From the NCBI RefSeq assembly GCF_010183535.1, contig NC_071329.1, positions 15,948,879-16,012,878 on the forward strand: a stretch of DNA of 64,000 nucleotides, written 5' to 3'. The notes beneath the pieces were generated by a model. The model did no database searches. It saw only the letters and a list, made by a program, of their open reading frames with translations, and had not been told where the DNA came from. Positions 21,200 to 32,100 of the stretch are shown piece by piece (the stretch's first letter is position 1; every line of letters starts with the position of its first letter). Source of the stretch: Caenorhabditis remanei. Its lineage: Eukaryota > Nematoda > Chromadorea > Rhabditida > Rhabditidae. A program made the position numbers and the translations under genes.

Positions 21200-22456
21200 T
21201 TAGGTTGATTCATAATTTTCTGCAATTTTCGAGCTTGCCGGTTGTCGTTTTGTTTTCTCGGCACAGGAGTCGTTTTTCGATATGGTCTTTTTTGTGTTTG
21301 GTAGACCAACTCAAGTACTTGTTACAGTTTCAAAGTTTTAAATATGGATCTTTTTCCCGCCGAGAGCGGAGCTTTGATTTACAAGCAACTTTTTTGCGTT
21401 TTTGAAACGTTATTTTGTTTTCATTCGTTTTTGGTCTGAAAACTAGGTCATTCAAAAGAAAGTTGTTGATGTATGTTAACAAAGGCCTCCTTGTTTTAAC
21501 GCAAATACATTTTGATTCAAAAGATTCGAAACAAGAAACTTGGATTTGACTTAAGAAGTTCTTCTCTTTCAGCAGTCAGATCTAGATTTGGAGTTATAGC
21601 AGGGAATCGTATGAGGGAATCTGTGTCAAACCACACGTAGGTTGTCAACTTCTTTTAAGGTGACTCATGTAACTGTAGTTCATGGATGGAAATTATTTAT
21701 CGGAGTGAGAAAGTTCGTCGTTACATACCACACGTTTTGAATCAATATGAGATGGCACATCACTTGGACCTAAGTTGGTTCTTAGCACTTTTCCACCCAA
21801 CACGCGTACGGTCGGGCTATTTATTTATTAACAATAAATAGTGGAGTTCTTATTCTAACGATGTGAGGAAAGTACAATGTGTGGACTGAGATTTGCGCTC
21901 TCTGGGTGTTCTCAAACCTGAAAAAGTGGTTTTTTGACTCTGATACTCAGTACTCTGGAAGTAGTGGTAGGAACTCCTGAACAATGTAAGGGAAGTAACA
22001 TCAGATGTTCACGTTTCAAATTTTAATAAACTTAAAATCATGTGACTCCAAGACGGGGAGATATAACACAAAGACATTTTTGGTATGACAACACTTTTTT
22101 CAAGTGTTGAGAAAGTAACCCACAACAAACTGTTATCATCTGGCTGGACAGTTTTTTCAATTCAACGTACTTATCCAGGCTTCTTCTCTCTGATAAAAAA
22201 CGTTTTGCTTGACTCCAAGGTCATTTAAACCGGAAAAAATCCGAATGAAAAGGGGATATCAAATAGAAGCAAGTTACCTCTTCAAATGATCTCAAATGGA
22301 TGGTCTACGCGGAGAGAATCAGAATGCTACTAAAATCTTGTCAGAAGACCATCGGTGCTGATAAACAATATTTTGAATTCGAGAAGTCTTTCTGGATTTA
22401 AAAAAATAGAAGCAAAGTTTTATCGAAAAATTGCAGAAAATTATGAATCAACCTAA
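21200..22456 (+). mobile_element. Mariner-like element, 1,257 bp, decayed transposase
   Basis: Perfect terminal inverted repeats begin TTAGGTTGATTCATAATTTT and are flanked by TA (21,198-21,199 and 22,457-22,458). The empty target is present at about 63,766-63,775, where CGAATAATAGAAGAC is continuous. Length and TA duplication match mariner. Patches of coding-like sequence (for example around 21,720-21,790) suggest a degraded transposase, but no long open frame remains. Confidence 0.9.
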
Positions 22457-22727
22457 TAGAAGACAGCAAAAGTTATAATTATCCCGATTAAAATATTTCT
22501 TATAGTTAGTCTACATTTTTTCAGCTTAGCTTCAAATCGAGTATTGCTTATTATGCATTTGAAACCGTTTTGAAACTTAAAAACGAAAACTTTATTCATA
22601 AAGAAAATTATGAAAAAAATGTCAAACTTTTCAAATGTTTAATTTTCAGGAAAACAGAATAAAAAATGAAAAGAATGCAGAAATTAAAAAGTAGATTGGG
22701 ATACCAAACATACACACTATTATTCGC

Positions 22728-22815
22728 TACAAAAATAAACCACAATTAAAACAATTAAAACGATCTATGAAAGGATCAAGAAGGGTAGCCGGGCGAGTTG
22801 ATCCACCGATGGTTG
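22728..22815 (-). pseudogene. Relic of a DUF3557 last exon (GSTRPAT type)
   Basis: On the - strand the frame reads GSTRPATLLDPFIDRF and stops at TAG (22,728-22,730). This matches the C-terminal exon of the H/I/J subfamily. Upstream sequence diverges at once, so no complete gene is seen. From 22,457 to 22,727 the sequence is the same family 3' flank found at 63,776-64,000. 22,816-23,156 holds nothing I recognise. Confidence 0.55.
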
Positions 22816-23156
22816 GAAAACGTGGGGTTAGGTTGTGGCAGACATTTATACAGGTCGTGTCTCTCGTTGTAAAATGTTCACCATAAGAAAAGTTTGATGG
22901 CTCATAACTCGGTCCACGGAAACACTTTGCAGATTTTTATTGCAGATTTGAAATCCTCGGGGTCGAAATTACTTATGGTCAAATTTATAGAAAAAGTTCA
23001 ACTCGGTCCGTCGTGTACTTCCCTTGTGAACTTGCCGTTTATTGCCTTTAGGAATGTCGAGATAGTAGAAGAATTTTCTAGAAAAAAGAAGAACGAAATC
23101 GACAGGACGTTTATTAAAACTTGTGACACATAATTATGATAATTGAAATCAAAACT

Positions 23157-24435
23157 TCAAAATTGAACTGACGGGTTTTTGATGACGTCAATACTCGCGT
23201 AGCCCATCAACCAGCCTGCAATAAATGCCAGAATTGGAACGTGGAAAAAGTTTAAAACAAGAGAAAATTCTGATTCCTGCCCCTGGGCGTAGAACTGATA
23301 AAGATGATGTTGATGAAATGAATTGATAGATGCAGCTGAGAAAATTTCCATTTTCAAGTTGAAAGTAAATCCTTCGAGTCCTTTCTCTTCGGTACCATAG
23401 AGGATGAGTTCAGACGTGGGGTTCATCGGGAGAATAAGGCAAGGTGTGGCGAGGGAAGGAGATAATCTAAAAGGAAAATAGTTGGTTTCATTAAACCTGA
23501 CATTTCTGATCCTAGATTCAAAATTGTAAATTTTGAAAATACAACATTTATTTTCAGTTCTATATCATTATTCTACTTACTTCTCGTTTTCTTCCATCGC
23601 TGCAACGTTTCCTCCAAAACATCTTCTCACTTTCTTCATCACCTTCTCAACAGTTTTGCTCTCATATCGTTCCCATGTGAACGATGCTCCGATATCCCTC
23701 TTACTTTCCAGCCAGCTTTCAACAACACTCATTACTTCTCTATCGGACAATTTCGCCTGTTTGAGAACTATTTCTTTATTTGGCAGAAATACTAAAATCA
23801 CCCCCCAGTTAATTTTATTTTTGTGGGTACTGAAATCAATGATCCCCAGCTTTTCAGCCCGATGAACCATAGGGATATGAAGATCTGTTTGGTTTCTTGC
23901 CACAAATTTCAATTCTTTCAATGGGGAACTTGTTTGATTAATAACTGGAATCAATCGTTTTAGTTCAAGAAGCCCCGTGTCAAGCCTCTTGACTTTAACC
24001 CTCATGTTCTCTGGCAGTGGGAACAGATCGAGAAGATAAACTCTGAAAGTCATCTCATTCACTGAGATTTCATATCTATCTTTCAATAGTGCATCCATCA
24101 ACCTTCTGAATACTTGAGCTCTCGTCATGTGACTAGGTAGAGGTATTTGGCGTTTGACTCTTTTCGAATGAGCGGTTATTTGCTTCGAGGAGACATGGAA
24201 ATTGATGTGGTTGATGGTGATCCGGAAGTGATCGAGACAGAGACGATCCAAGTATAGGGGGACTGACTTCTCAACTTGGTGGAGTGCCAGGCATCGGAGG
24301 GAGAGTTGAATTCTGTAAAAATGAGTTTGTAGACTAGAATAAAAACGTCTGGAATCTTATTAATGTTTACCTCTTATTCGAATCTAAAAATTTCAAAACA
24401 CATTCTGTAGATAAATACGACAGAGCGGGTTGCAT
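23157..24435 (-). CDS. C: divergent DUF3557-family protein
   Basis: Exons 24,371-24,435, 23,581-24,312 and 23,157-23,466 join to 368 residues (1,107 bases including stop). Exon 1 encodes MQPALSYLSTECVLKFLDSN, the family start in diverged form. Exon 2 has SLRCLALHQVEKSVPLYL and a SSPLKELKFVARNQ block. Exon 3 has NPTSELILYG and ends with a hydrophobic stretch near FFHVPILAFIAGWLMGYA. The exon phases are the same as in the other genes. It has no close copy in the window, looks intact, and lacks the recent-duplicate signature of its neighbours. Function is unknown. Confidence 0.85.
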
Positions 24436-24855
24436 ATTGAGTGTCTGTCGAAGGGAGAATAAGAAATTGCTGGACTACTACTACTACTAGATTAGCAACC
24501 TAACCAAGACCAGCTGTCTTGGTTATTAGGTGGACTTGCAGAGGAGGAAGTGTGAAATGTCTAATCCACTTATGGGAAACGTCGAGGTAGTGGGAGATGA
24601 GAAGATCTGAAAAATGAAAAAAAGAAGGTTTTTTCACTGGTTTCTTCACCGGTGCAAACCGAAGAAAATCGATTTTCACCGGTTTTTGTTTTTGAAAACC
24701 CGGTAGAGTTTAACCGGGAGGAAGAAAAACCGGTTTTTCTTTAATTTTATTTCCGATGGAGCACCCTTGTTGTGAGTAATTTAACCTGAAATGTCTAAAA
24801 TACAGGTGTTGCGTCTTCTTTGTTTTCAGTTATTCTCATTACAGTACTCCGCCGG

Positions 24856-25115
24856 CATACTTGCGACAAGCCGGGCCAATTTGAAAATTTTCTGCCCGGC
24901 TCGGGTTTCAGTACAAACAGTGAAAATTGAACTTTTTTGAGAAAAATTGAATTTCTTGCAAAAAAGCCGAGTTTCCGACTATGTTTTCAAGTTTTGATTA
25001 AAAGTCGAACCTACAATTGTTGACTATTTTTGATGAACATTCCAAAAAATGGCAACAAATTTTGTGAAAAAATGCACATTTTTTCACCCGCCCGGGCCGA
25101 GATTTCGCAAGTATG
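24856..25115. mobile_element. GC-tipped MITE
   Basis: 260 bases begin CATACTTGCGACAAGCCGGG and end in a GCCCGGGCCGAGA tip followed by TTTCGCAAGTATG, giving a perfect 11-base terminal inverted repeat. The rest of 24,436-25,429 shows no gene. A stretch of CCGGTTTT-type repeats lies at about 24,640-24,745. Confidence 0.75.
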
Positions 25116-25429
25116 CCTGCCAGCTGTATACCCTTATGAATCATGATTTTCCCACCCAATTATCCCTTCATATCAGTCTTTGCATCTTGATGGAGATCTG
25201 GCATCACCTAGCGGGGCTCTTTTTAATGAGAGGGCAACCTCAGCTGTCGGACATCTCAATTATACAATGGGCAGCATGTTTGGGCAGAAAATTTATTAAT
25301 TGGCCATGGGAAACAGAAGGAAATTGAAAAGAAACGTGGAAAGTGACAGTTGATAAACATGGAAAATAGGTACAAAACATAAAGAACCGAGAAAAGCAGA
25401 GTCATAAAAATCAAATTTAAAAAGATCCT

Positions 25430-25780
25430 TCACTTCTTAAAAAGATCCGCACACATTTGAATATTCTTCGCCCACCCGGAGCTCTCATACCTTCCGGGCA
25501 CATCTTCCACTTCTCGTTTCTTCACACTTTTGACACGTGGCTCTTCATCCTCTTCATCCACTTCAACACTCCTCTTTACCGCAGCATTCCTCCTGCATCC
25601 CTCGATGAACCATCTGAAAGCGGTGCCGATGCTCAGAGCCAAGTTCTCACCTCGCTCGCCTTGATCTGCTCCAACCTTCTCATCTGACGTGGAATTCTCC
25701 TTCACGTTATTTGACTTCTTTGCAATTGTCTCCATCAACTCGTGAATCCGCTTCACAATCTCTCCAGCACGATCCACCAT
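25430..25780 (-). CDS. Small charged protein, unrecognised
   Basis: An open frame of 116 codons from ATG extends upstream in frame for six further codons rich in Lys and Glu to about 25,798, then meets a stop where DNA of truncated gene D begins. The sequence is charged, with a helical-looking N-terminal half (EIVKRIHELMETIAKKS) and an acidic patch (VDEEDEEP). It has no signal peptide or membrane segment. I do not recognise the family. It could be the last exon of a gene whose front was replaced when the D fragment was joined here. Confidence 0.4.
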   Translation of the reverse strand: MVDRAGEIVKRIHELMETIAKKSNNVKENSTSDEKVGADQGERGENLALSIGTAFRWFIEGCRRNAAVKRSVEVDEEDEEPRVKSVKKREVEDVPGRYESSGWAKNIQMCADLFKK

Positions 25781-25818
25781 CCTTTTCGCCTTCTGATGCT
25801 TCTCCTTATCCTCACTTT

Positions 25819-25858
25819 AACGGGAAGCTAGTTTATCAAAAGAACTAGCTTCCCGTTA
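25819..25858. repeat. Snap-back inversion at the broken end of gene D
   Basis: AACGGGAAGCTAGTT is followed after 9 bases by its exact complement. Both copies derive from the same piece of the family exon 2 (the SFPLKE codons), one in each orientation, between the normal LPF codons and the unrelated downstream ORF. Confidence 0.75.
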
Positions 25859-26428
25859 AAAGGAAGCACCACTTCGAGGTCTTTGTCTCCAGAGTCCAAC
25901 CTCCTCGTTCTGATTTTCAGGTTTTCTGGGAGAACACTTGAATTGCGAATTTTCAAAAATTCCACGCGAACATGTTTCCTGCCGTCTAAAATTGTTTTGA
26001 TCCTTTCTGTTGATTTCACTTTGTAGCAGACATCGTTGACTACAATTTTCTCTTTTTCGAGAGTCAGAGATTTCAAGATCAACAGCGCTGAGAGTTCGAC
26101 TAACCGAAGCGCTGGGCAATGGGAATTGAGTTCCAGTCTGAGAGAGTTCCACAAAAATTGAAGAAATATGAAAGATGAAAGGATCCACACAAGTGCGAGG
26201 CGTAAAGTTCAAACTTTACGTTTATTTGTCAAATCTTCCAATATAAACTGCAACGCACACGCAACGCGGCTCGGAAAAAAATCAAATCTTCTTGTTGCGT
26301 ACCATACGCCTTGCACTGCTGTGAGTATTCTATTCATGGTATTGTATCAATACGAAAACTAACCGCTTATTCACATCCATGTATTGAAAGACAGCTTTCA
26401 AGCTCAAGTACGTCCATGGCTTCGTCAT
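25859..26428 (-). pseudogene. D: truncated DUF3557-family gene
   Basis: Exon 1 (26,364-26,428) encodes MTKPWTYLSLKAVFQYMDV. Exon 2 begins at 26,137 and runs through LNSHCPALR, DGRKHVRVE and the RTRRLDSG block. It then breaks inside the LPF codons at the snap-back inversion and stops a few codons later. The second half of exon 2 and all of exon 3 are missing. The upstream block is present at about 26,429-26,625. Confidence 0.8.
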
Positions 26429-26635
26429 GATAGTAGTAAGTTTGAAGGCTAAAATATAGTGGAAAGTTGACAAGAAATATCGATTGTCGTACACAACGGG
26501 AGGAGGAGGTGACGGTCTCGTCTTCACGAGGAGGGGATTTGTTTGCAGAGCCTTGAAGGTGATGACGTGGATATGCAAATGTTGAGTGACTTAGATCTAA
26601 TCTGTGTCAATTAACACCTGAGAGACTTTCAAGAA

Positions 26636-26863
26636 ATGGAACGGAGCTCTGATATTCTTCGTCGGCGTCTTTCGTCTTCCGGTGGATTAGATGACGACGC
26701 GAATTCGCAATTCGATGGGATCGCATGTTGGCATAGTTCTCAAGATTTCGTTGATCGACATTTCCGAAAGATTTTTGGGGTTTCAGATTCAATTCTTCAT
26801 GAACTTCCTTTTCACGTCACATCTCGCGGACCGAAACGATGCTACGCATTTGAATGGCATTAA
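26636..26863 (+). pseudogene. Coding relic shared with 61,400-61,640
   Basis: The frame includes FDGIACWHSSQDFVDRHFRK and HVTSRGPKR. The stretch at 61,400-61,640 encodes SDEIACCH, EDFVDRQFRK and HVTHRGPLR in broken frames, so the two are homologous. The source gene is unknown. Both lie between a family upstream block and a transposon-derived segment, and may be part of a larger decayed repeat. Confidence 0.4.
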
Positions 26864-27354
26864 TAGATGTGTGTCCTCTAAACTCGATCATTAAGAGGCG
26901 TTGTCTGTAAGATGAGGATTCCTCTTGGCACAGTTGCAAAAAGTTGTTTCAATCCAAACTCTTTTTACAGCATATGTACCCCTATTGTAGTGATTTACAA
27001 AAAATATGTCACCAGTCCCCTATGACGTCATCATAGGAATTTATGCCCAATAATCGACTTTTCACCCAAAAATTCATAAAAATTTCAATTTTCCAGATAA
27101 CTCTGCGAAACTTTCGGTACATGTTAGAAGTGTTTTTGACTACTTCTACACAACTTTTCAGCCCTCCAGGCACCCCAGAAACAGTTCAAGTGAATTTCAC
27201 TTTTATGTTTTTTCAACTTTTCTCAAAAATTCCCTCTAGAAGCCATAAAATTTTAAATCGTATTCATATTCCCCGCAAGGTGTTTTATTAAATCCAATTA
27301 AAATCATCAAAAAGTAGGGGGCCATTTTGAGATATTTCGATTTTTTCAAAAATC

Positions 27355-28200
27355 ACATAAGGGTCCCCCCTTATGAAAAAAAATTTTTCACGAAAAATTC
27401 GAAAAAAAAATTTGCTTCGAAAACAATCAGAATATTGATAAAACACATGAAATAAACCAATTCCAAAATTTTACACCTCAGAAATTGATTTGAACAGATT
27501 TCGAATTTTCCTTCATCAAAATTTTTTTCCCATTTTTTGAGGTTTTCATCAATAATTTGTACAGAAGCCATAAAATTTCAACTGATGTACTAAATTCCCG
27601 CAATATTTAACATACGATCCAATTAAAATCATCAAAAAACAAGGGGACCATGTTGAGATATTCTCATTTATTTCGAAAATCACATAAGGGTCCCCCCATG
27701 GACAAAAAATTTTATCGAAAAAATAATTCGACATCATTTTTATGCAAAAACGTTCAGAGTTTTGATGAAATATTACAAAACCGTTTGTGAAAAAGTTTTG
27801 AACGTTTTTGCATAAAAATAATGTCGCATTATTTTTTCGATAAAATTTTTTTTCCATGGGGGGGACCCTTTGTGATTTTCGAAATAAATGAGAATATCTC
27901 AACATGGTCCCCTTGTTTTCTAATGATTTTAATTGGATCGTATGTTAAATATTGCGAGAATTAAGTACATCAGTTGAAATTTTATGGCTTCTGTACAAAT
28001 TATTGACGGAAACGTCAAAAAATGGGAAAAAAATTTTGATGAAGAAAACAACGAAATCTGTTCAAACCAATTTCTGAGGTGTAAAATTTTGGAATTGGTT
28101 TATTTCATGTGTTTTATCAATATTCTGATTGTTTTCGAAGCAAATTTTTTTTTCGAATTTTTCGTGAAAAAATTTTTTTCATAAGGGGGGACCCTTATGT
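27355..28200. repeat. Nested 846-bp palindrome with GGGTCCCCCC tips
   Basis: The first half is the imperfect reverse complement of the second, centred near 27,778. The ends read ACATAAGGGTCCCCCC and its complement. Diverged shorter units with the shared phrase GAAGCCATAAAATTT also occur at about 27,240 and 27,570, so the element looks built from repeats of roughly 300 bases. No gene is credible here. It is a foldback-type repeat. Confidence 0.75.
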
Positions 28201-29131
28201 AACGCATTCTCTGTAAGACTCGATCAAGGTCACTGTAGGTAGGGGCGTAGGGCGGCTAAGATAGCCACAGCTTTGAAACTTTCAAAGAACGTATATAACG
28301 CGTTCTCTGTAAGACTCGAGCAACAGAGGTACTAGGGAAAGTTTGTTATATAAACATGTACTATGGACCTTCGGTAACACATATACACAATATTGGGTCG
28401 CAGCTCCGGGTTACTGTAGTACGGTAGGTGCTCATAGGTCAAAAAATGAACTTTTTGAGAATTGATCGGGAAAAGCTGAAATTTTTAGCGTTTGTTGGAT
28501 AGGAATAGAGTATTCATTTCACGAAGTTTCAAAATTATTTAAAAAAATTTAACCGAGTTATGACCAAAAAACACACTTTTCTGACCGATTTTTTGAAAAA
28601 ATCCAAAATTGGTATCCTTAAACAAAATTTCCGTATTCCAAAATTATTTTTTTTACATTTGTTATTATTTTTCCTATCAATTAAAAAAAAATTCATTAAA
28701 AAAAACCTCGGCTGAAGGGTTCAAATTTAAACTAGAAAAAACTAAAAAAATTTTTTTTGAAATTTTTGAAATTTTATTTTAGAAATGCATACTCCGTGTT
28801 ATTTCCAGCATTTTTTGTATTATTACTTAATGTTTTTCTCTTCATCATCACATAGAAATATTAAGTTTAGTGCAAAACTTTGATTGCGCGGTATCTGGTT
28901 TCCAGGTGTCGCGTAAGAGCGGCCAATGAAAATTAATGATTTATTTCGTCTTTGGTGGGGTTATTGATCAATTATTTTTTATAATAAACAAAACAATATG
29001 TTTGTTCAGACACAGACTCAAGCGAACTATTCACAATCTATTCAGATTATAAAAACTCCCAGTTATACAGTTATTACGTAACTTTTTTTTAATTCAATGA
29101 GAAGTCAGAATATATTCACTTAAATGGTACA

Positions 29132-32100
29132 TTAATCTTTTACAAAAGTTAAGAATTGAAAATGTCTTTTTTTTTTTTCGATTTCTTCAATAAGGTGATA
29201 GAAATCCTGATTTTCTTCACTGATTTCATCGTAAATTTCTTCTGAGTCGTCGTATTCTTTCTGATTGAGCTCTTCCAAAACTAGATCCACTAATTCTTCT
29301 GTTGTTTCTCTCCGTGAGCGTGTTTTTGATTCCTCTCCAGTAGAAGTTGTTTTTGGTTTGCGAGTAGCAGACGCTCTGTTCTGAGGAGTACGAATAGAAG
29401 ATGGAATTGTTGGAGGAACTTGAGTTCCAGTGCTTTGGTTGCCCTTTGACGTTTTCTTTTCTTTCTTCTTCTTTTCTTCTAGTTCTCTTGACTTCCTTCC
29501 AAATGTATGATAAAGATTCGAAATTTGCTTGTAATTGAGCCAAGTGTCCGGTGCAAATTGCAATGTCCCATCTTTTTTTTGTTCGCGGAGTTCTTTCGCA
29601 ATAATTTTGGGATAAATCTTCAGTTTCTTCTTGGAAGAGTCTTCAAACTTTTTCATAACAAACTGAACCACATCCTTGTTATATTTCTTGTAAACCTTCT
29701 TGCTAGGAATTGCCCATCCTTTCTCATTAGAAAATGGTAGAACTCCAGCGGGAAGTGTTGTCAGCGCATCCTTCAAAGTATTCGGAGTTGAGTGTTCTCT
29801 CAGACCTTCAATATTTTCAGCATATCGTTCCATAGCAAAGTCTAATAATGTCTCTTTCTCTGGAACTAACTGGTGTTTACCTAGTGCCAGATGGCGCTCT
29901 AGATTTCCATATTTTGTAAACACGGCTGTACACCCTTCTTCTGGGCACTCAAAAACGGCTGACTCCATTTGTCTGGGAGTATGTTCTCCTTGATCAACAT
30001 CAACGTCATTGAAAGGAATAATCTCATCAGCAGCGGTTTGGACTTCGATATCTTCTTCAGAACATTTTTTCGAACATTTTGATGATTTCCAAAAGGTTTC
30101 ATGGTCCGATATCCCGTATCCTCCAGATGTTTCAATCGTCATTGTTCCTTTCACGGCAACAAATTTCCTGCTGTCATGCTTAGTTCCTTCTCCAATTAGT
30201 CCAAATTTTCTTGAAATCATCTCGGAGTTACTATTGTTGAATTGAAAATCGTACATGTTCTGAATTCCTTTGATCTCAATGTTCTCATTTTTCACTGTTG
30301 AAAAGTCGATTGAGCACAAATACGACGACATTGCTTTAGGAAATCGGCCCTCGGTTAGAGCCAAAAACAATTGATCGGGAGTCTCTGCATTCTTCCCCGA
30401 ACCCAGCCACGTTCTCAGTTTTGTTTTGTATTCAGCCGCGGCTCTATCCGCAGCGCCTGCAAAACATAACACTGTCGCAATGTCATTCTCATTAAGTTAT
30501 TCTACCTTTCCCCCCTTGAGCCTCGCTGAATGTGAAGCTGAGTATCTCAACTCCCACTTTCTTTGAAATTGCAGGAAGAGAAGTGAGTGTTCGTGTCGAA
30601 TGATAACAACCTTTAGAAAAATGTTTATCAGACATTGTTTTTGGCAACTCACCGGCGTTATCACTCCTTAAATGAACACGAAGTATACCGACATGCTTGA
30701 GCTCTTGCAACACATGTTTGAGGATGAGTAGCACCGTCGTTGAATCCTGTAGAAAAATCACGGGAGTGACTACACATTCGAATAGTCTTACTTGAATTTC
30801 ATGCTTTGTTATGTGAACAAAGTTGTGCTGCCGCAAATTTCCATCCTTGTCAATGTTAAGAGCATTAGTTACATGAACACTAATTCCACTTTTCCCAAAG
30901 TAATCAGATTGAGGTTCAACAGCTTGTTTTGGTATAACTTTTTGGGACCAATCTAATGTTAAAAATGCGTCGTTGCTCTGCAGGCTATCAATGATTTGCT
31001 GACGGATGTGGTTGGCGTGCTTATTTCTGACCTAAATACAAGAACAACATTAAATTTTTCTTACTTCCACGTACCTGATGTTTCTTCAGCTCAATAACAT
31101 TTTTCTCAGCTGTTTTAACATCATCCAGAAAAACTGTCAGTTCCGTTTCAGATTTTACGTTTTTTTCATCATCTGATGACCACAAAGTTTTTAATTTAGC
31201 TGATTTGAGTAGGTTTGACACGGTATTAATCAAGTCATCAAATACATCTCGTATTGCTTGACATCGTTCACACATATCTTTGTCATGGTCATGCGAATTT
31301 TTTCCATCGAGACAGACTGAAGCATGGTTTTTCTCAATAGGATCGGAGAGAGCAAACTTTATGCAATGGTCTGATATCTGAAATTAATCTTGATAGATCT
31401 AAATGTAGTTTTTGTTTACCTTTGACTCGAATTTCAAATAAAGTTTAAAGTCCGTTTGCAAGTATACTTTTGAATCGTGAAGACGTTTATGGAAATTTTT
31501 TTCGGTTGGCCCGTCTATGTATCCAGCGGCTTTCATTTTTTCCAAAATTTCTGACAGATTTTCGAAAGACTGAAAATGAAATGTAATCATTCTGCTTTTT
31601 AAATGTTCTTACGTCTAGAGCATCACTTATAAAATAGTCCACGCACTCCAATGCTTCCCTTGTTGTTGCCTTACATTTGTCCAATATTTTGTAAAGAGTG
31701 CTCCGACTCATCAACTCTTCTTTCTCGCCTTTTTCCGTCTTCATTTTTATATACATTTCCACAATCTATTCAGTAAACGTTTTTTGGGTTTTTAAATGCT
31801 CTCTTACCTCTATAGCCCTGACATTGCGAAGCGAATTAGAAATATCCAGTTTAGTGCCATCAGACTTTGTGAGGGTTCTTCTCCCATATGGCAGGTCAGA
31901 TCGAACCAGTGGGCTGTAAAACACTAGTCAGGATCAGAGTGATTTCAATAATTTACCTTGTGATGAAATCAATGAAAGAAACAACATCTTCTTTCACAAA
32001 CTTTTGTCGCAATGGAGACGTATACGGAGTTCTGTTGAGAAGAAAACTGTACCTACGCGATTTTGTGTATTCATAGCGTGTTAGCTCCGGAAAATATTTT

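Noticed and set aside
22894..23133. 79-codon frame on the + strand
   Set aside because: Next to a relic of a family last exon on the other strand, with no family match; probably non-coding.
25430..25780. Assigning the charged 116-residue ORF to a known chromatin or splicing protein
   Set aside because: Only composition (Lys/Glu-rich) supports that; no recognisable domain.
27371..28184. Two 66-codon frames starting MASVQI on opposite strands
   Set aside because: They are the two halves of the nested palindrome; low-complexity Phe-rich translation with no gene context.
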